A stretch of 64,000 nucleotides of DNA, taken from Tulasnella sp. 424 (Eukaryota; Basidiomycota; Agaricomycetes; Cantharellales; Tulasnellaceae). Made by a program: the position numbers and the translations under genes. The notes beneath the pieces were generated by a model. The model was not told where the DNA came from. It saw only the letters and a program-made list of their open reading frames with translations, and made no database searches. The number at the start of each line of letters is the position of its first letter. Position 1 is the stretch's first letter. Of the stretch, positions 22,078 through 33,038 are shown piece after piece. Location of the stretch: assembly GCA_019633425.1 (NCBI GenBank), contig WSUB01000006.1:532000-595999 (forward strand), read 5' to 3'.

Positions 22078-23240
22078 TAGCGTCGGAGTGGCTCACAGCT
22101 CCATCCAGTGCGCCTCAGTCAGAACCAAATTAGGAGGTTAGGGACGTCTCACCGCAACACCGCAAAAACAAAGGTCGGCGGATCCGATCGGGCATGGGCG
22201 GTACCAGGTTTGGAAGGGCAGTACCGGCCGGTCGAGCAATGGCGATTTGGCACGCCTCAAGCACATGACCGTTACACGAACAGACGGGCAGTTGGAAGAG
22301 CGCTCCGTTAATTAAAACACGTAGTTTCCGTTTTCCCTTGGTAGCTAGGCGGAGTTTCGTTGAAGCTGTGTGGGAAGCACTGCACCCCAAAACGGGTAGC
22401 TGATCGACGTGACCGACGAACTTGAAGCTGAACAAGCTTGGTAATCTCACATAACGTAATATGGAAGTCGTTGAATGTAGGTTAGGTAAGCGCTCAGTCC
22501 GGGCCGTCCTAGTCTTTCTGTGGCTTAATCGGGCTTTCCCCTCTGCATCGACGGCCTGGGCAAACGGTCGTCCCTGACCCTCGAGCTCGGCTCGATGTAC
22601 ACACTCCGCAACGAGTGTTCTCTAGTGCAGATAGAATAGTGTGATGATCGACAAATACATACGTGTACAGCCGGTGGCGCTTGTAATCGAATTTTTTTTC
22701 AAGGAGGTTAGAGAGTTGGTGTTTCGAAAGTCAGCCGCGCTTGGTGAGGCGGTGTACCCGCTGAAGTCACGTGCACCTTGTCTGTCCCTCCTCCTCCTCT
22801 CCAACCAAGCGGATCCAGAGGCTTGGCACTGCACGTTTTGAATCGGGCCGAGACACCCCCTCAACGAGTGGAAAGAAAAGAACAACGTGAACCAATGGCA
22901 CTAGATTCACTATGTGCAGTCGAGGAACACGCAAAAACACAGCTTTCAACCGTGACATCATACCTAATTCGGACTTGGACAACCAGCTAGAGATACAGTG
23001 ACGGAATAAAGGGACTCGACCGAAATGCAGAACCGGACAGAGAATTCGGGAGAATAAGCAATACTGAAAACAAAGATCAGTGAGAGGACGACGAGCGAAA
23101 GGACCTGGGTCCTCCCGCTTGGATTCATCGTCAAGGCCGAAAGAAGAAGACAAAGTTGGTGGCCATCTCTTCCGCCCTGGAGCCTCCCATGGATTCATCC
23201 ATTTCTCGCCTTCACCGCCCCGAGAAACTTCGCCAGCCAA
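22078..23240. repeat. T2 5' flank, repeat copy 2
   Basis: Homologous to 16454-17590 and 30490-31320. A 219-codon minus-strand frame (22767-23426) crosses it, but it spans the border between this flank and the 3' end of gene X and is not kept in the other copies, so I do not call it. Confidence 0.65.
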
Positions 23241-23410
23241 CTCCTCGTTCCTCCAGGCATCCCCATTACCCTTCGCGCAATCCTCACTCAAGCGGCAAGC
23301 ACCACCCAAGCCACCCCGTCCGCTCCGGCCCGTCGCCAGCCTAGCCTTCCTTCCGAACCTTTCCCAATAACCCACTTTCCACTCCTCGCCCCAGGAATGA
23401 ACCATCCCTC

Positions 23411-25285
23411 TCAGCCTCCCGACCAAACCTCCTCATCCCAAACCTCGGCTGGTCCCACCGTACGCAAGACGTGGCCCGAGATCTCTCTTTGCGGCTCCGA
23501 GTTGATCTGCCTCTCAAGAGGCGTCCGCCCCTCGTCGAATCGGCGTCGTTCCTCGGGGTTCTTGAAGCACATGATGGCGTTAAGAGTCGAAAAGGGAGCG
23601 TAGTAGGAGTGCTCGAACTTCCGCGATGCGATTTTGGTGGGTCCTGAGTTGGACTGCGTAGGTTTTGCGTTGCGCGGAGGTGCTTCCGGGTTGGGTGATG
23701 GTCCCCGACGGGCGTTACGTTGATTGTCGCGCCGCTTGGGGTGGGTGTGGCGAGGACGGATCAGGGGGAGTGGGGTTTCCATTGAGAAAAGATATTCGTG
23801 GTTGGGTATATAGAGGGCTCGAGGTCGAGGTCGAGCAGCTCTGGGGACGTAGGCTTGGTGCGGGGCTTGCGGCCAGGTCTGGTGGCACGCTTTGAACGGG
23901 TTTTAGAGGTTGTACGGGAGGTCGAAGGTGGAGAGGATGATGCCAGGTGGTCGGTGGTGTCGTAACGTCGCACTGGACAGAGTGATCACCTCCCAAGTCG
24001 CTGGTGAGGATGGTCGGTGGGCCGGTAGTTGAAGGAACTAGACGCAGAAACGGTAAATGCTCAGCGGTCGATCTTCGCGAGAATCTGGTCGATAAAATGT
24101 CTACCTACCATCACCACCCGCAGAAAACGACTCTGCGTCAGCTAACTGCCTCGATACCGGCTTGATTGAGTCTGGAGTTGCGCTTGCGTCCAGAGTTGCA
24201 GGCGAGGAACCTACAACCCGCGTGCTTCCAGAGGAGGCTGGAAGGCAAAAGCGCGGACTAGCACTGTTCCAGACGACTTTGTAGACAGATATATCAGGGA
24301 ACTCACAAAGTTTTTCGACGAGATTCAAGGACTCTATCAAATACTCCATTGCCTCCTCGTTGTTCGATAGCTCTTTCCAAGTGTTGATACCGAACCTATG
24401 CAGGTCGAAGAAGTCGGCCAAGGCCGCCCGAACTCTGTCCGAGCAGACTTGGTGACTCTTTGGCACGAGGTTATCGACGTAGCTGGGGAGCTTCGCCCGC
24501 TTTCCAGACGATCCGACAGCGGCTATCGAGCCACCGCGACCCATTACGCCGCTCATCACCCGAGCCCAAACGTCTTCTTCGATGCCTTCATCGTGGAAAA
24601 GGCGTATCGCCTCATCCGGCTCGCACGCTGTGTCGATTAAAGTCTGAACAATACGGCGGTAGCGTTCAACGTCTGCTGGACTCGCATGATTTTTGCGCTG
24701 ATTGAGGTGATTTCGAATGAGGATCGTGATTGCGGCTTCCCAGTTGGGGGAGGTGTTGTTTGACGCGTCGCAGTCCAAGACGAAACGGGCGAACTCGACG
24801 AGGTAGCGGGAAGGGGCGTAACGGAGACGCTGCGGATTGAATGGGTAGATTTTGACGAGCTTGAAGTCGAGTCGTTCAAGTCGGGTTTCGACGAGGGGTA
24901 TGGTACAGTCTACAATGGCGGGGGAAATGAAAATTGGATGAAATGGATTGCGCGAAGGTCCGCGAGGGAGGCTGAGTGAGGAGGGGAGTGAGAGAGGAGG
25001 GCGTGTGTGTCGAGGTCCTATAGGGAGGGTGTAGTGAGGTTGTGGGAGGAGGACGAGATCCTGGGCGAGAGTAAAATAAATATGTTGGGACCGATCGTGT
25101 CTCCGTAGTACTGGACATGTCGGTGACGAGGATGAGCCCAGAGAAAGGGTCGCTGACGTGAAGGTGAAGGGACTAGAGGGGAGGCGGCGAAGGTAACAAA
25201 GGTGAAACTGTGGGGGATCGTCAGAGAAGTCTCCCCTTTTATAGTAATCATTCAATTCACTTACCAAAGACAGACAAGATCCCAA
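23411..25285 (-). CDS. Gene X: uncharacterised protein, fullest copy
   Basis: The main exon (about 24105-24911, perhaps more) encodes an alpha-helical region beginning near TIPLVETRLERLDFKLVKIYPF. It continues through YLVEFARFVLDCD, RYRRIVQTLIDTACEPDEAI, DEGIEEDVWARVM, AKLPSYVDNLVPKSHQV and DLHRFGINTWKELSNNEEA. A 3' exon ending at 23411 encodes FEHSYYAPFSTLNAIMCF and NPEERRRFDEG. The frame is open to 25285 but has no ATG, and a good acceptor occurs at about 24912 (TTGTAG). The true start is therefore in an upstream exon, perhaps ending at the GTAAGT donor near 25265. I do not recognise the family. Remnants exist at 17610-17995 and 27665-27838, so X belonged to the ancestral array unit (T2-X-T1). 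Whether this copy is functional is unclear. Confidence 0.55.
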
Positions 25286-25586
25286 TTGAAGTATTGACGA
25301 GGCCCGTTTCTAAATCACAATGTATTGTGGGGGCTATTGATGACTCGAATTCCATTCTGGACGATGTTGACATCGCTCCAAACACCGCCCCACGGTAGGG
25401 CAAGGGGCAATGGCACCAGAACGTGACCGATTCCGGCGACATCGTCATACAACGGGACCACCGACTGGATTCCAGTATCTGTACATCCCAAGGCGTCTCA
25501 GCACCCTCGAGTCGTTGTCGTTCTGAGTAAAATTCCGTGAGCGGGTTTACCGACGGAGATGAACGGGATTTTCGGTTCCTCAGCAC
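25265..25586 (-). other. Possible 5' exon region of gene X
   Basis: The stretch ends at a consensus GTAAGT donor near 25264. Two frames are open over most of it: one continuous to the donor, and a second of about 60 codons (roughly 25318-25496) reading DALGCTDTGIQSVVPLYDDV and onward, which looks more protein-like. No clear ATG decides between them. A diverged part recurs at 27665-27838. Confidence 0.35.
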
Positions 25587-25719
25587 GTGCCCCGCTTCAA
25601 TCTAAACGCGCCCAATTGGTTCATGATTGTTCATATGCCATAGCTAGTCCGACTTTACAGGCATGCATGTCGTGTACACAAAAGACGAGAAAAAGCGTGA
25701 GATGAGATAATCGGTCGAC

Positions 25720-26395
25720 TTAGAAGTCGCTCTTCTTGACTTGGAAAGGCTTGCTCTTTGCGTACACCTTGTCGTGATCGCTATTGAAGAGAAAGATACA
25801 AGCAGGATCAGTGAACTACTGTGATTGAAACTCTGAAATACCACTGCACTCACTCGTCGCTCACGAAGATGAGGATGAACTCTCTGAATTAATGAGAAGC
25901 GACGGATTCGTCAGCACCTGTCCTCCCCCGAAACTCGAGCCCTGAAAAGGAACTTACCCCGGGAAACCGTTGAGGACCGATATATCCAGGGAAGCAATGA
26001 GTTCTCCACTCTTGCCTTCGCCCTTGGCGAACCAGTTCGCCGCAAGGACGATGAGATCATTGCCCGAGACACCGATAACAGCGACGGTAATGCTGCGGGA
26101 GAAGTCCGTCAGTTCTCGATCTCGTGCGTGCTGTGCTTTTGATTGACTACCACCCTCCTCCCCAGAAGCCTTCCTTTGACATCGAGTGCCGGACAGACAC
26201 GGGAAGGTCCGTGGGGATTCAAATTCGAATGAGGTGGAGGAAAATGTATACGTACTAGTCCGGGCTGTTTTCCTTGTACGTCCAAGAATACTTGACAATG
26301 GTCGGGTTTCCCTTCTTAACGGAGACGGAGGTGATATTCAGTCCGCTGCTGCTGGAGGCGCGGTTGATAAGGTTGGAGGTGGAGGTTGGGGCCAT
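25720..26395 (-). CDS. Small array protein, type T1, copy 2
   Basis: Intact four-exon T1 gene, with start at 26395 (MAPTSTSNLINRASSSSGLN) and stop at 25720-25722. It carries the expected splice sites and the SKPFQVKKSDF end. Compared with copy 1 it has a few substitutions, for example LAANWFAKGEGKSGE in the centre. A TATA-like box lies 118 bp upstream. Confidence 0.85.
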
Positions 26396-26512
26396 TTGAA
26401 AAGGTTTCGAAGTTAAAAGGTGAAGAAGAAAGATGTAAGGTAGTAAGAAGAAGTGAAGAAGAAAAGATGTAGTCGATGCTGATGAACTCTGAGTTGCTCG
26501 AGCAGGAGGACG

Positions 26513-26519
26513 GTTTTAT
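26513..26519 (-). promoter_or_regulatory. TATA box of T1-2
   Basis: The minus strand reads TATAAAA, 118 bp before the ATG; this is the best match to consensus among the six. Confidence 0.55.
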
Positions 26520-27370
26520 AGAGGTCTCGTCACGGCATACACAAAAAGGCATTACGTACCACAGCGTACATAGCAAACGATAGAAACTCGTCCGTGAGCA
26601 CCGCAAACGCATCGGTCAAGGCATATCTAACCTATATTTACTGTAGGCGATGGGATAGCCATCTACGGCCACGGAATACAGCGCCGTTAGTTTGAAGGTC
26701 GATCAGTACCGAGCATTGCCAAGACAGGCGCTCGGGGCTTCCTTCTGACAGCTCAACTCGAGACATTTGGTCCCCTGTAGCTGCAGAGTATTCTCAAATG
26801 TAAAGAAAATTGTTGTTATGAACAGCCAGCTGGGTGCTTGTAAACTCGGTATGTTTTCAAGGTGGTTAGAGTTTGTCTGGAGAGTGAGGTGATGAGGCGG
26901 TATTTCTGTTCAAGTCACATGCATCTCCGGCCTCCCCATTCAAATTGGCGCTGGATGTTATTTTTAAACCGGACCGAGACGCCCCCTCAACGAATGGAAA
27001 CCGTATCACAGTAAATACCAAGGAACCGCAGTGGCTATATATAGCGGAGGAGCCCCAACACATAGCCTCAACATCACACCGTCATTCTGCTTCGACAGGG
27101 AGCTACAGATACGGTGAGGAAATAAGGACTTGACCGAATGCGGAAATGACTGGGGCATTCGGGGGAATAGTGGAAACAAACATCAGTGAGAATAACGATG
27201 ACCGAAAGCTAAGACTTGGTCTGGATTCGTACGTCGGATCTAAGGTCGGCGGAAATGGTGTCCACCCTGGCGCCACCCAAAGATTCATTCGTTTCTTCCC
27301 TTCGAACGACTTTGCTCCCCAAGGTGTCCTCATTAACATTCGCGCCACCCTCACTAAACCGGCTCGCACC
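26520..27370. repeat. T1 5' flank, repeat copy 2
   Basis: Repeat of 18950-19758 without the inserted element, including the plus-strand TATATATAG at 27036-27044. No gene is called. A 143-codon plus-strand frame (27146-27577) is not conserved in the other copies. Confidence 0.65.
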
Positions 27371-27838
27371 ATCCGAACCATCCGGTTCCCTCTGGTCGGT
27401 CAACCCTGTCTTTGCTCCTTCAAGACTCAGGCCGATAGCCCAGCGCTCCCTCCCAATCAAAGTCAGCTCTCGGCTCTAATTTATTTACCAATGCATCTGA
27501 AGGCACTGCCATACCTCCTCTTTCTCCCGAGCTCGCCTTGGCCCGTTGCTGTCCCTCCAACGTTAACATCAAAATGAGACCCCGTCCAAAAGAACCGAAA
27601 ACATGAACTGGCTTTGCAGTCGCATTTATCTCGTATGTAGGTATGAGGTATTATACAAATTTAATTCCGGTGAGATCCTCATACGACGCGACCACCAACT
27701 GGATTCCAATATCTGTACATCCCAAGGCGTCTCAGCACCCTCAAGTCGTTGTCGTTCTGAGCAAGATTCCGCGAGCAGGTTTGCCGACGGAGATGAACAG
27801 GGTTTTCGGTTGTCATTATATAGTCGGTTCCTCAGCAC
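27370..27838. repeat. Deletion scar: T2 3' flank joined to the gene X 5' remnant
   Basis: 27370-27660 is the sequence that elsewhere lies 3' of T2 genes, but no T2 gene follows. At about 27660 it switches to sequence matching the gene X 5' region (25440-25580), then to the T1 3' flank. A T2 gene and most of X have been deleted between T1-2 and T1-3. Confidence 0.7.
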
Positions 27839-27961
27839 GTGCCCCGCTTCAATCCAATTGGTTCATAATTGTCCATATGCCATAGCTAGTCCGACTTTAC
27901 AGGCATGCATGTCGTGTACACGAAAGAGGAGAAAAACCGTGAGATGAGGTTATCGGGCGAC

Positions 27962-28644
27962 TTAGAAGTCGCTCTTCTTGACTTGGAAAGGCTTGCTCTT
28001 TGCGTACACCTTGTTGTGATCGCTATTGAAGAGAAAGATACAAGCAGGATCAGAGAAATGCTGCGATTGAGATCCTGAAAGGCCACTGCACTCACTCGTT
28101 GCTCACGAAGATGAGGATGAACTCTCTGAATTAACGAGAAGCGACGAAATTGTCAGCACGCGTCCTCCCCCGAAACTCGAGGCCTGAAAAGGAACTTACC
28201 CCGGGAAACCTTTGAGGACCGATATATCCAAGGTAGCAATAAGCTCTCCACTCTTGCCTCCGCCCTTGGCGAACCAGTTTCCCGCAAGGACGATGAGATC
28301 CTTGCCCGAGACACCGATAACAGCGACGGTAATGCTACGGGAGAAGTGCGTCAGTCCTCGACCTCGTGCGTGCCGTGCTTTTTATTGTCTACCCCCCCCC
28401 CTCCCAGCAGCCTTCCTTTGACATCGAGTCCCGAACAGACACAGGAAGGTTGGGGGGGGGGGGGAATTCAAATTTGAATGAGGGTAGAGAAACGTGTATA
28501 CGTACTAGTCCGGGCTGTTTTCCTTATACGTCCAAGAATACTTGAGAATCGTCGGGTTTCCCTTCTTAACGGAGACGGAGGTGACCTTCAGTCCGCTGCT
28601 GCTGGAGGCGCGGTTGACGAGGTTGGAGGTGGAGGTTGGGCCAT
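27962..28644 (-). pseudogene. Small array protein, type T1, copy 3, frameshifted
   Basis: All four exons and splice sites are present. However, the GGGG of copies 1 and 2 just after the start codon (plus-strand view, next to CAT at 28642-28644) is GGG here. The ATG then opens a frame that ends after about 18 codons, and no in-frame ATG restores the T1 frame upstream of the conserved domain. The rest of the coding region (VKKGNPTILKYSWTY to KPFQVKKSDF) is uninterrupted, so the loss is recent. A sequencing error in the G run would be the alternative. Intron 1 carries unusually long C and G runs. Confidence 0.75.
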
Positions 28645-28764
28645 TTGAAAAGGTTTCGAAGTTGACAGGTGAAGAAGAAAGATGTAAGGTAAGAAGAAGA
28701 AGAAGTAAAGAAAGAAATCTGTAGTTGATCCTGAAGTACTCTAAGTTGCTCGAGCAGGACGACG

Positions 28765-28772
28765 ATTATATA
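28765..28772 (-). promoter_or_regulatory. TATA-like box of T1-3
   Basis: The minus strand reads TATATAAT, 121 bp before the ATG of the frameshifted copy. Confidence 0.5.
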
Positions 28773-29600
28773 GACGTCTCGTCACGGCATAGACAACGGC
28801 ATTCCATCTCACAGCGTACATAGCAAACGGTAGAAACTTGTCCGTGAGCACCGCAAAAGGCATCGATCAAGGCATATCTGACGTTCATTTACTTTAGGTA
28901 ACGGGATAGCAATTTACGGCCACGAAAATAGCTTAGTTTGAAGGTCGACCAGTACCGAGCATTGCCAAGACAGGCGCTCGGGGCTTCCTTCTGACAGCCC
29001 AACTCGAGACATTTGGTCCCCTGTAGCTGCAGAGTATTCTCAAATGTAAAGAAAATTGTTGTTTTGAACAGCCAGCTGGGTGCTTGTAAACTCGGTATGT
29101 TTTCCAGGTGGTTAGAGTTTGTCCGGAGAGCGAGTTGGTGAGGCGGTATTTCTGTTGAAGTCACATGCATCTCCGGGCTCCCCATTCAAATTGGCGCTGG
29201 ACGTTATTTTTAAACCGGACCGAGACGCCCCTTCAACGAATGGAAACTGTATCACAGTGAATACCAAGGAACCGTGGTAGCTATATATAGCCGAGGAGCC
29301 CACAACACATAGCGTCAACATCGCACTGTCATTCGGCTTCGACAAGGAGCTACAGATACGGTGAAGAAATCAGGATTCGACCGAATGCAGAAACGACTGG
29401 GGCATTTGGGGGAATTGGGTGGAAACAAATATCAGCGAGAATAACGATGATCGAGAGCTAAGACTTGGTCCTCTCTCTGGATTCGTACGTTGTCCACCCT
29501 GGCGCCTCCAAAAGATTCATCCGTTTCTTCCCTTCGAACGACTTCGCTCCCCAAGGTGTTCTCATTAACGTTCGCGTCACCCTCATTCAAGCGGCATGCA
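28773..29600. repeat. T1 5' flank, repeat copy 3
   Basis: Third copy of the T1 upstream block, with the plus-strand TATATATAG at 29282-29290. It passes near 29600 into the T2-3 3' flank. Confidence 0.65.
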
Positions 29601-29802
29601 CAATCCGAACAACCGAAAACATGAATTGGCGTTGCAGCCGCATTTATCTCATATGTAAGTACGAGGTATCATACAAATTTATATGCAAGTCCGTGATGAT
29701 GAGGGACGGTTTGGGTAGAAATCGAAGAGTCCGATGAAAGGATATGTTAAATCATGTCAAAAAATGGGGTCCAGGGGAAGCTCGACCGGTACGGGGGTGA
29801 GC

Positions 29803-30357
29803 TTAGAAGTCACTCTTCTTGACCTGGAAAGCCTTGCTGGTGGCGAAGACAGTATCGTAATCGCTAAAAGGACAGGAGATCAGTTACCGCAGATGCAAAA
29901 GGTGGCAATCGACGCTTACTTGATGTCAACTAGAACAAGAGTGTATTTGCTACGAGAGTGAATAAGATGTATATTTCGTGCGTGAGCGTTCAAGTCATAT
30001 CATATCTCGTTCAAAAAAGGCTCACCCAGGATAGTTCTTGAGGACCTCAATGGAAACGGTATCCTTTCCAGTGCCGTTGCCTCCGTGACCGCGAGTTTCG
30101 ACATCATCCTCGAGAAGGGTGAAGTCGTGTGAGGAGACCTCGATGATGCCAACAGCAAAGCTTAAGAATTCAACAGAAACTTGGTGTTAGCAGCTCGTCG
30201 AATGAAACGATGTCGACTTAAAAAAGGAAACGCACAATTTGGGGCTGTCATCGTGGAACGTCCAAGTGTACTTGACAACGGTGGGATGACCCTTCTTGAC
30301 GGAGGCGGAGGTGATGCTGATACCGTTGGAGCGAGCAGCGACGCGGGAGGGAGCCAT
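29803..30357 (-). CDS. Small array protein, type T2, copy 3
   Basis: Intact four-exon T2 gene, with start at 30357 and stop TAA at 29803-29805. Differences from copies 1 and 2 include a GTGAGC donor after exon 2 and VLKNYPG in place of ELKNYPG. It lies next to F-box copy B at the right end of the array. Confidence 0.85.
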
Positions 30358-30479
30358 TGAGAAAGTGGAAAGGTTGGAAAGTGGAAAGGGGGAGAAAAGT
30401 AGTGAAGAGCGGTAAAGTAAAAGAAGAGAAGAGAGAAGACTGGTTTGATGAGGACTGAGAGGTAGCCGAGGCGGGCTGG

Positions 30480-30487
30480 TTTAAATA
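30480..30487 (-). promoter_or_regulatory. TATA-like box of T2-3
   Basis: The minus strand reads TATTTAAA, 123 bp before the ATG. Confidence 0.55.
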
Positions 30488-30489
30488 GC

Positions 30490-31320
30490 ATCGGAGTGGC
30501 TCACAGCTCCATCGAGCGCGCCGCTCAGTCATAGCCAAATCGGGAGGTCAGGGACGTCTCACCGCAACACTGCAAGACCGAATGATAGCGGATCTGATTG
30601 GACATGCGCGGTACCAGGTTTGGAAGGGCAGTACCGGCCCGTCGAGCAATGGCGTTTTGGCACGCCTCAAGCACATGACCGTTACACAGATAGACGGGCA
30701 GTTGGAAGAGCGCCCCGTTAATAGAAACACGAAGTTTCCGTTTTCTCCTGGCAGCTCGGCGGAGTCTCGTTGAAGCTGTGTGGGAAGCACTGCACGCCAA
30801 AACGGGTAGCCAATCGACGACATCGTACGTGACCGACGAAGTTGGACAAGCTTGGTGATCTCACATAGCGTAATATGGAAGCCGTTGAGTGTAACTAAGG
30901 TAAGCGCTCAGTCCGGGCCGCTCTGGCCTTTCTGTGGCTTAAACGGGCTTCAAGTTTCCTATCTGCGTCGCCGGCTTAGGGAAGGTGGTCGTCCCTGTCC
31001 GTCGAGCTCGGGTCGGATGTACGCATTGCACAAGAAGTAGAGTGTTCTCTGGTGTAGAGACAATGGTGTGGTGATCGACTAATGCATACGTGTAATCTTT
31101 TTCAAGGTGGCTAGAGTTGGTGTTTGGAACGTGGGGCGCGCTTGGTGAGGCGGTGTACCCGCTGAAGTCACATGCACTTCGTCTGTCCCTTCCCCCATCC
31201 AAGCGGAGAGGCTTGGCACTGCACGTTTTGAATCGGATCGAGACACCCCCTCAACGAGCGAAAAGAAAAGAATAACGAGAACCAATGCACTAGATTGACT
31301 ATGTGTACTCGAGGAACGCG
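30490..31320. repeat. T2 5' flank, repeat copy 3
   Basis: Shorter copy of the T2 upstream block. It breaks off near 31330, where the F-box-associated duplication (matching 13500 onward) begins. This is the right border of the T array. Confidence 0.65.
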
Positions 31321-31581
31321 CAAAAACACATAGACTCCTGAGAGGAACGAGGTGCATCGGACGTGAGGAACCGTTTTCTACCCCGTACATGTTGAAGAAT
31401 GCCAGCTAGGTTAGCTATCGTCAAATGTACCGGCCTTTGATGTGCTAGCTCAGCGTTACCGGTCTTGGGGATGGGGAGGCTTGGTGTTTGGGAACGCGGT
31501 TCCGTCGTGTGACTCATGGTTGGTCCAGGTTCGTGTCAACCACCAACACAGTCTGGGTTGCCATTTTGCGTCCCTCCGATC

Positions 31582-33038
31582 ATGGTAAGCAGAACAAGCC
31601 ACCTGACTGAGTGCACCGTTCTAATCAAACAGTCTCTCTCAGGCGAGATTTAAAGCTCCTGCGCTCCTCTCCCTTGTTTCGAAAATGATTCGTACACGGG
31701 CCGGGACTCGCATTGCTGCAACTGTTAGAGGCCCGCCACTGGAGCACCAAAAGTCGTCGCAAATCGTTCAACTCCCAGATGACATCCTTCTCATCATTGC
31801 CGACCACTTGGGCCCGACAGACAGAGCCCATCTTCTCCAAACTTGTCGGTACTTCCGCTCGCTGCTCGAAGTAACGCAGTACCGCCGCATCACAGTCGGC
31901 TCGTGGGGGTACTACCAGAGTGATCGCCTTCACCGTACACTTTCAGAGCGCCCGGACCTTATTCACTGTATTGTGAGCTACCGTGGTCCGCTAGTCCCGC
32001 TGGCAGCCTACGGGGCATACCTACACGCTCTGCGCCCGAAGAAAAGGAATGGAATCCTATCGCGTCTACAAAAGGGTACAACGCCACCACGCCTAGGGAA
32101 TGCCACTCCTGTCACCGAAACGGAATGGTTCCGAAGAGCGATCTATATTTTTACCAACGCCGTCAACCTCCAGGAACTTGCATTTATAGACTCCAAAGAT
32201 TGGTCGTCCGATCCGATCTGGGAGCCGGTGAGAACATCGGTCTCGAAGATGCCCTTGACTCACTTGGCTCTCCCAAGAACGTCGGAACCGGCGGAAGCTG
32301 TCTCTCTGCTTCGCACCTTACCCGGATTGGAGTATTTGGAGCTTTCATGGGCCCCAGGGATATTGGCGGACTTGAAGGAGGGCGATATTCCGCAGCTGAA
32401 ATGGCTGGGAGCGACGCTGCAAGATGCAGCCGCTATTGTTCCAGGCCGACCTGTCGAAGAATTTCACCATGTACTCGGAACGGGAGTATCCGCACTGGAA
32501 GAGCAGCTTGTTCGAAGGCTCTCACTCTCCAGCTCCCCGATTACCAAGCTCACGACCCGTTTACATTCTCCATGGGATCATGACTCGGTCCGAAGCGCTC
32601 TCCAGGTATTTGCTCGCCATCTACCTGAAATCCGACACTTAGAAATCACTGTGGGCGGGACCCTCCCAGGCCAACTTGTAGGTCATCCCTCTCTTGATCC
32701 CGTGGCCATAAAAATTGGCAAGTAATGACGGCCTCAATTAACAATAGCTCCTGGATGAAATACCGTCGTTTCAATCTCTCCGTTTTGTCAAGTTCCACAA
32801 CGCCGACTTGCTTCCCGCTCGGTACCAGGATTGGATCACCCCTCGCCAGTCGATCGACTCCGACAGCGATACAGGTGGCGCGATTGCTCGCCAGACCCCC
32901 ATGGTTGAGGATTGGGATGTCCTGGTGCAGATGTTGCGAGAAAGGTGTCCCTCACTAGTTGACGTCGAGCACACTCCAGGGCCAAGCTACTATTTAACCA
33001 AATATTCCTTGCCATTCCATCTCGAGCCCTGGGGGTAG
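31582..33038 (+). CDS. F-box protein, copy B (intact)
   Basis: Three exons: 31582-31584 (the start codon alone), 31643-32677 and 32748-33038, giving 442 aa. The start-only exon is supported by GTAAGC...CTCAG borders and by the same plan in copies A and C. The F-box (IVQLPDDILLIIADHLGPTDRAHLLQTCRYF) starts about 45 residues in. A long leucine-rich part follows, then a C-terminal RCPSLVDVEHTP block shared by all four paralogues. It is expected to join an SCF ubiquitin ligase through Skp1, with the leucine-rich part choosing the substrate. No substrate can be inferred. Closely similar to copy A, which is broken. Confidence 0.82.

Noticed and set aside
22767..23426. 219-codon minus-strand frame in the T2-2 flank
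   Set aside because: It spans a unit border and is not conserved in the other T2 flanks.
31685..32725. Single-exon 346-aa F-box B model
   Set aside because: The conserved C-terminal block lies after a GT-AG intron at 32678-32747, and an upstream ATG exon fits the paralogues; the simple model would lose both ends.
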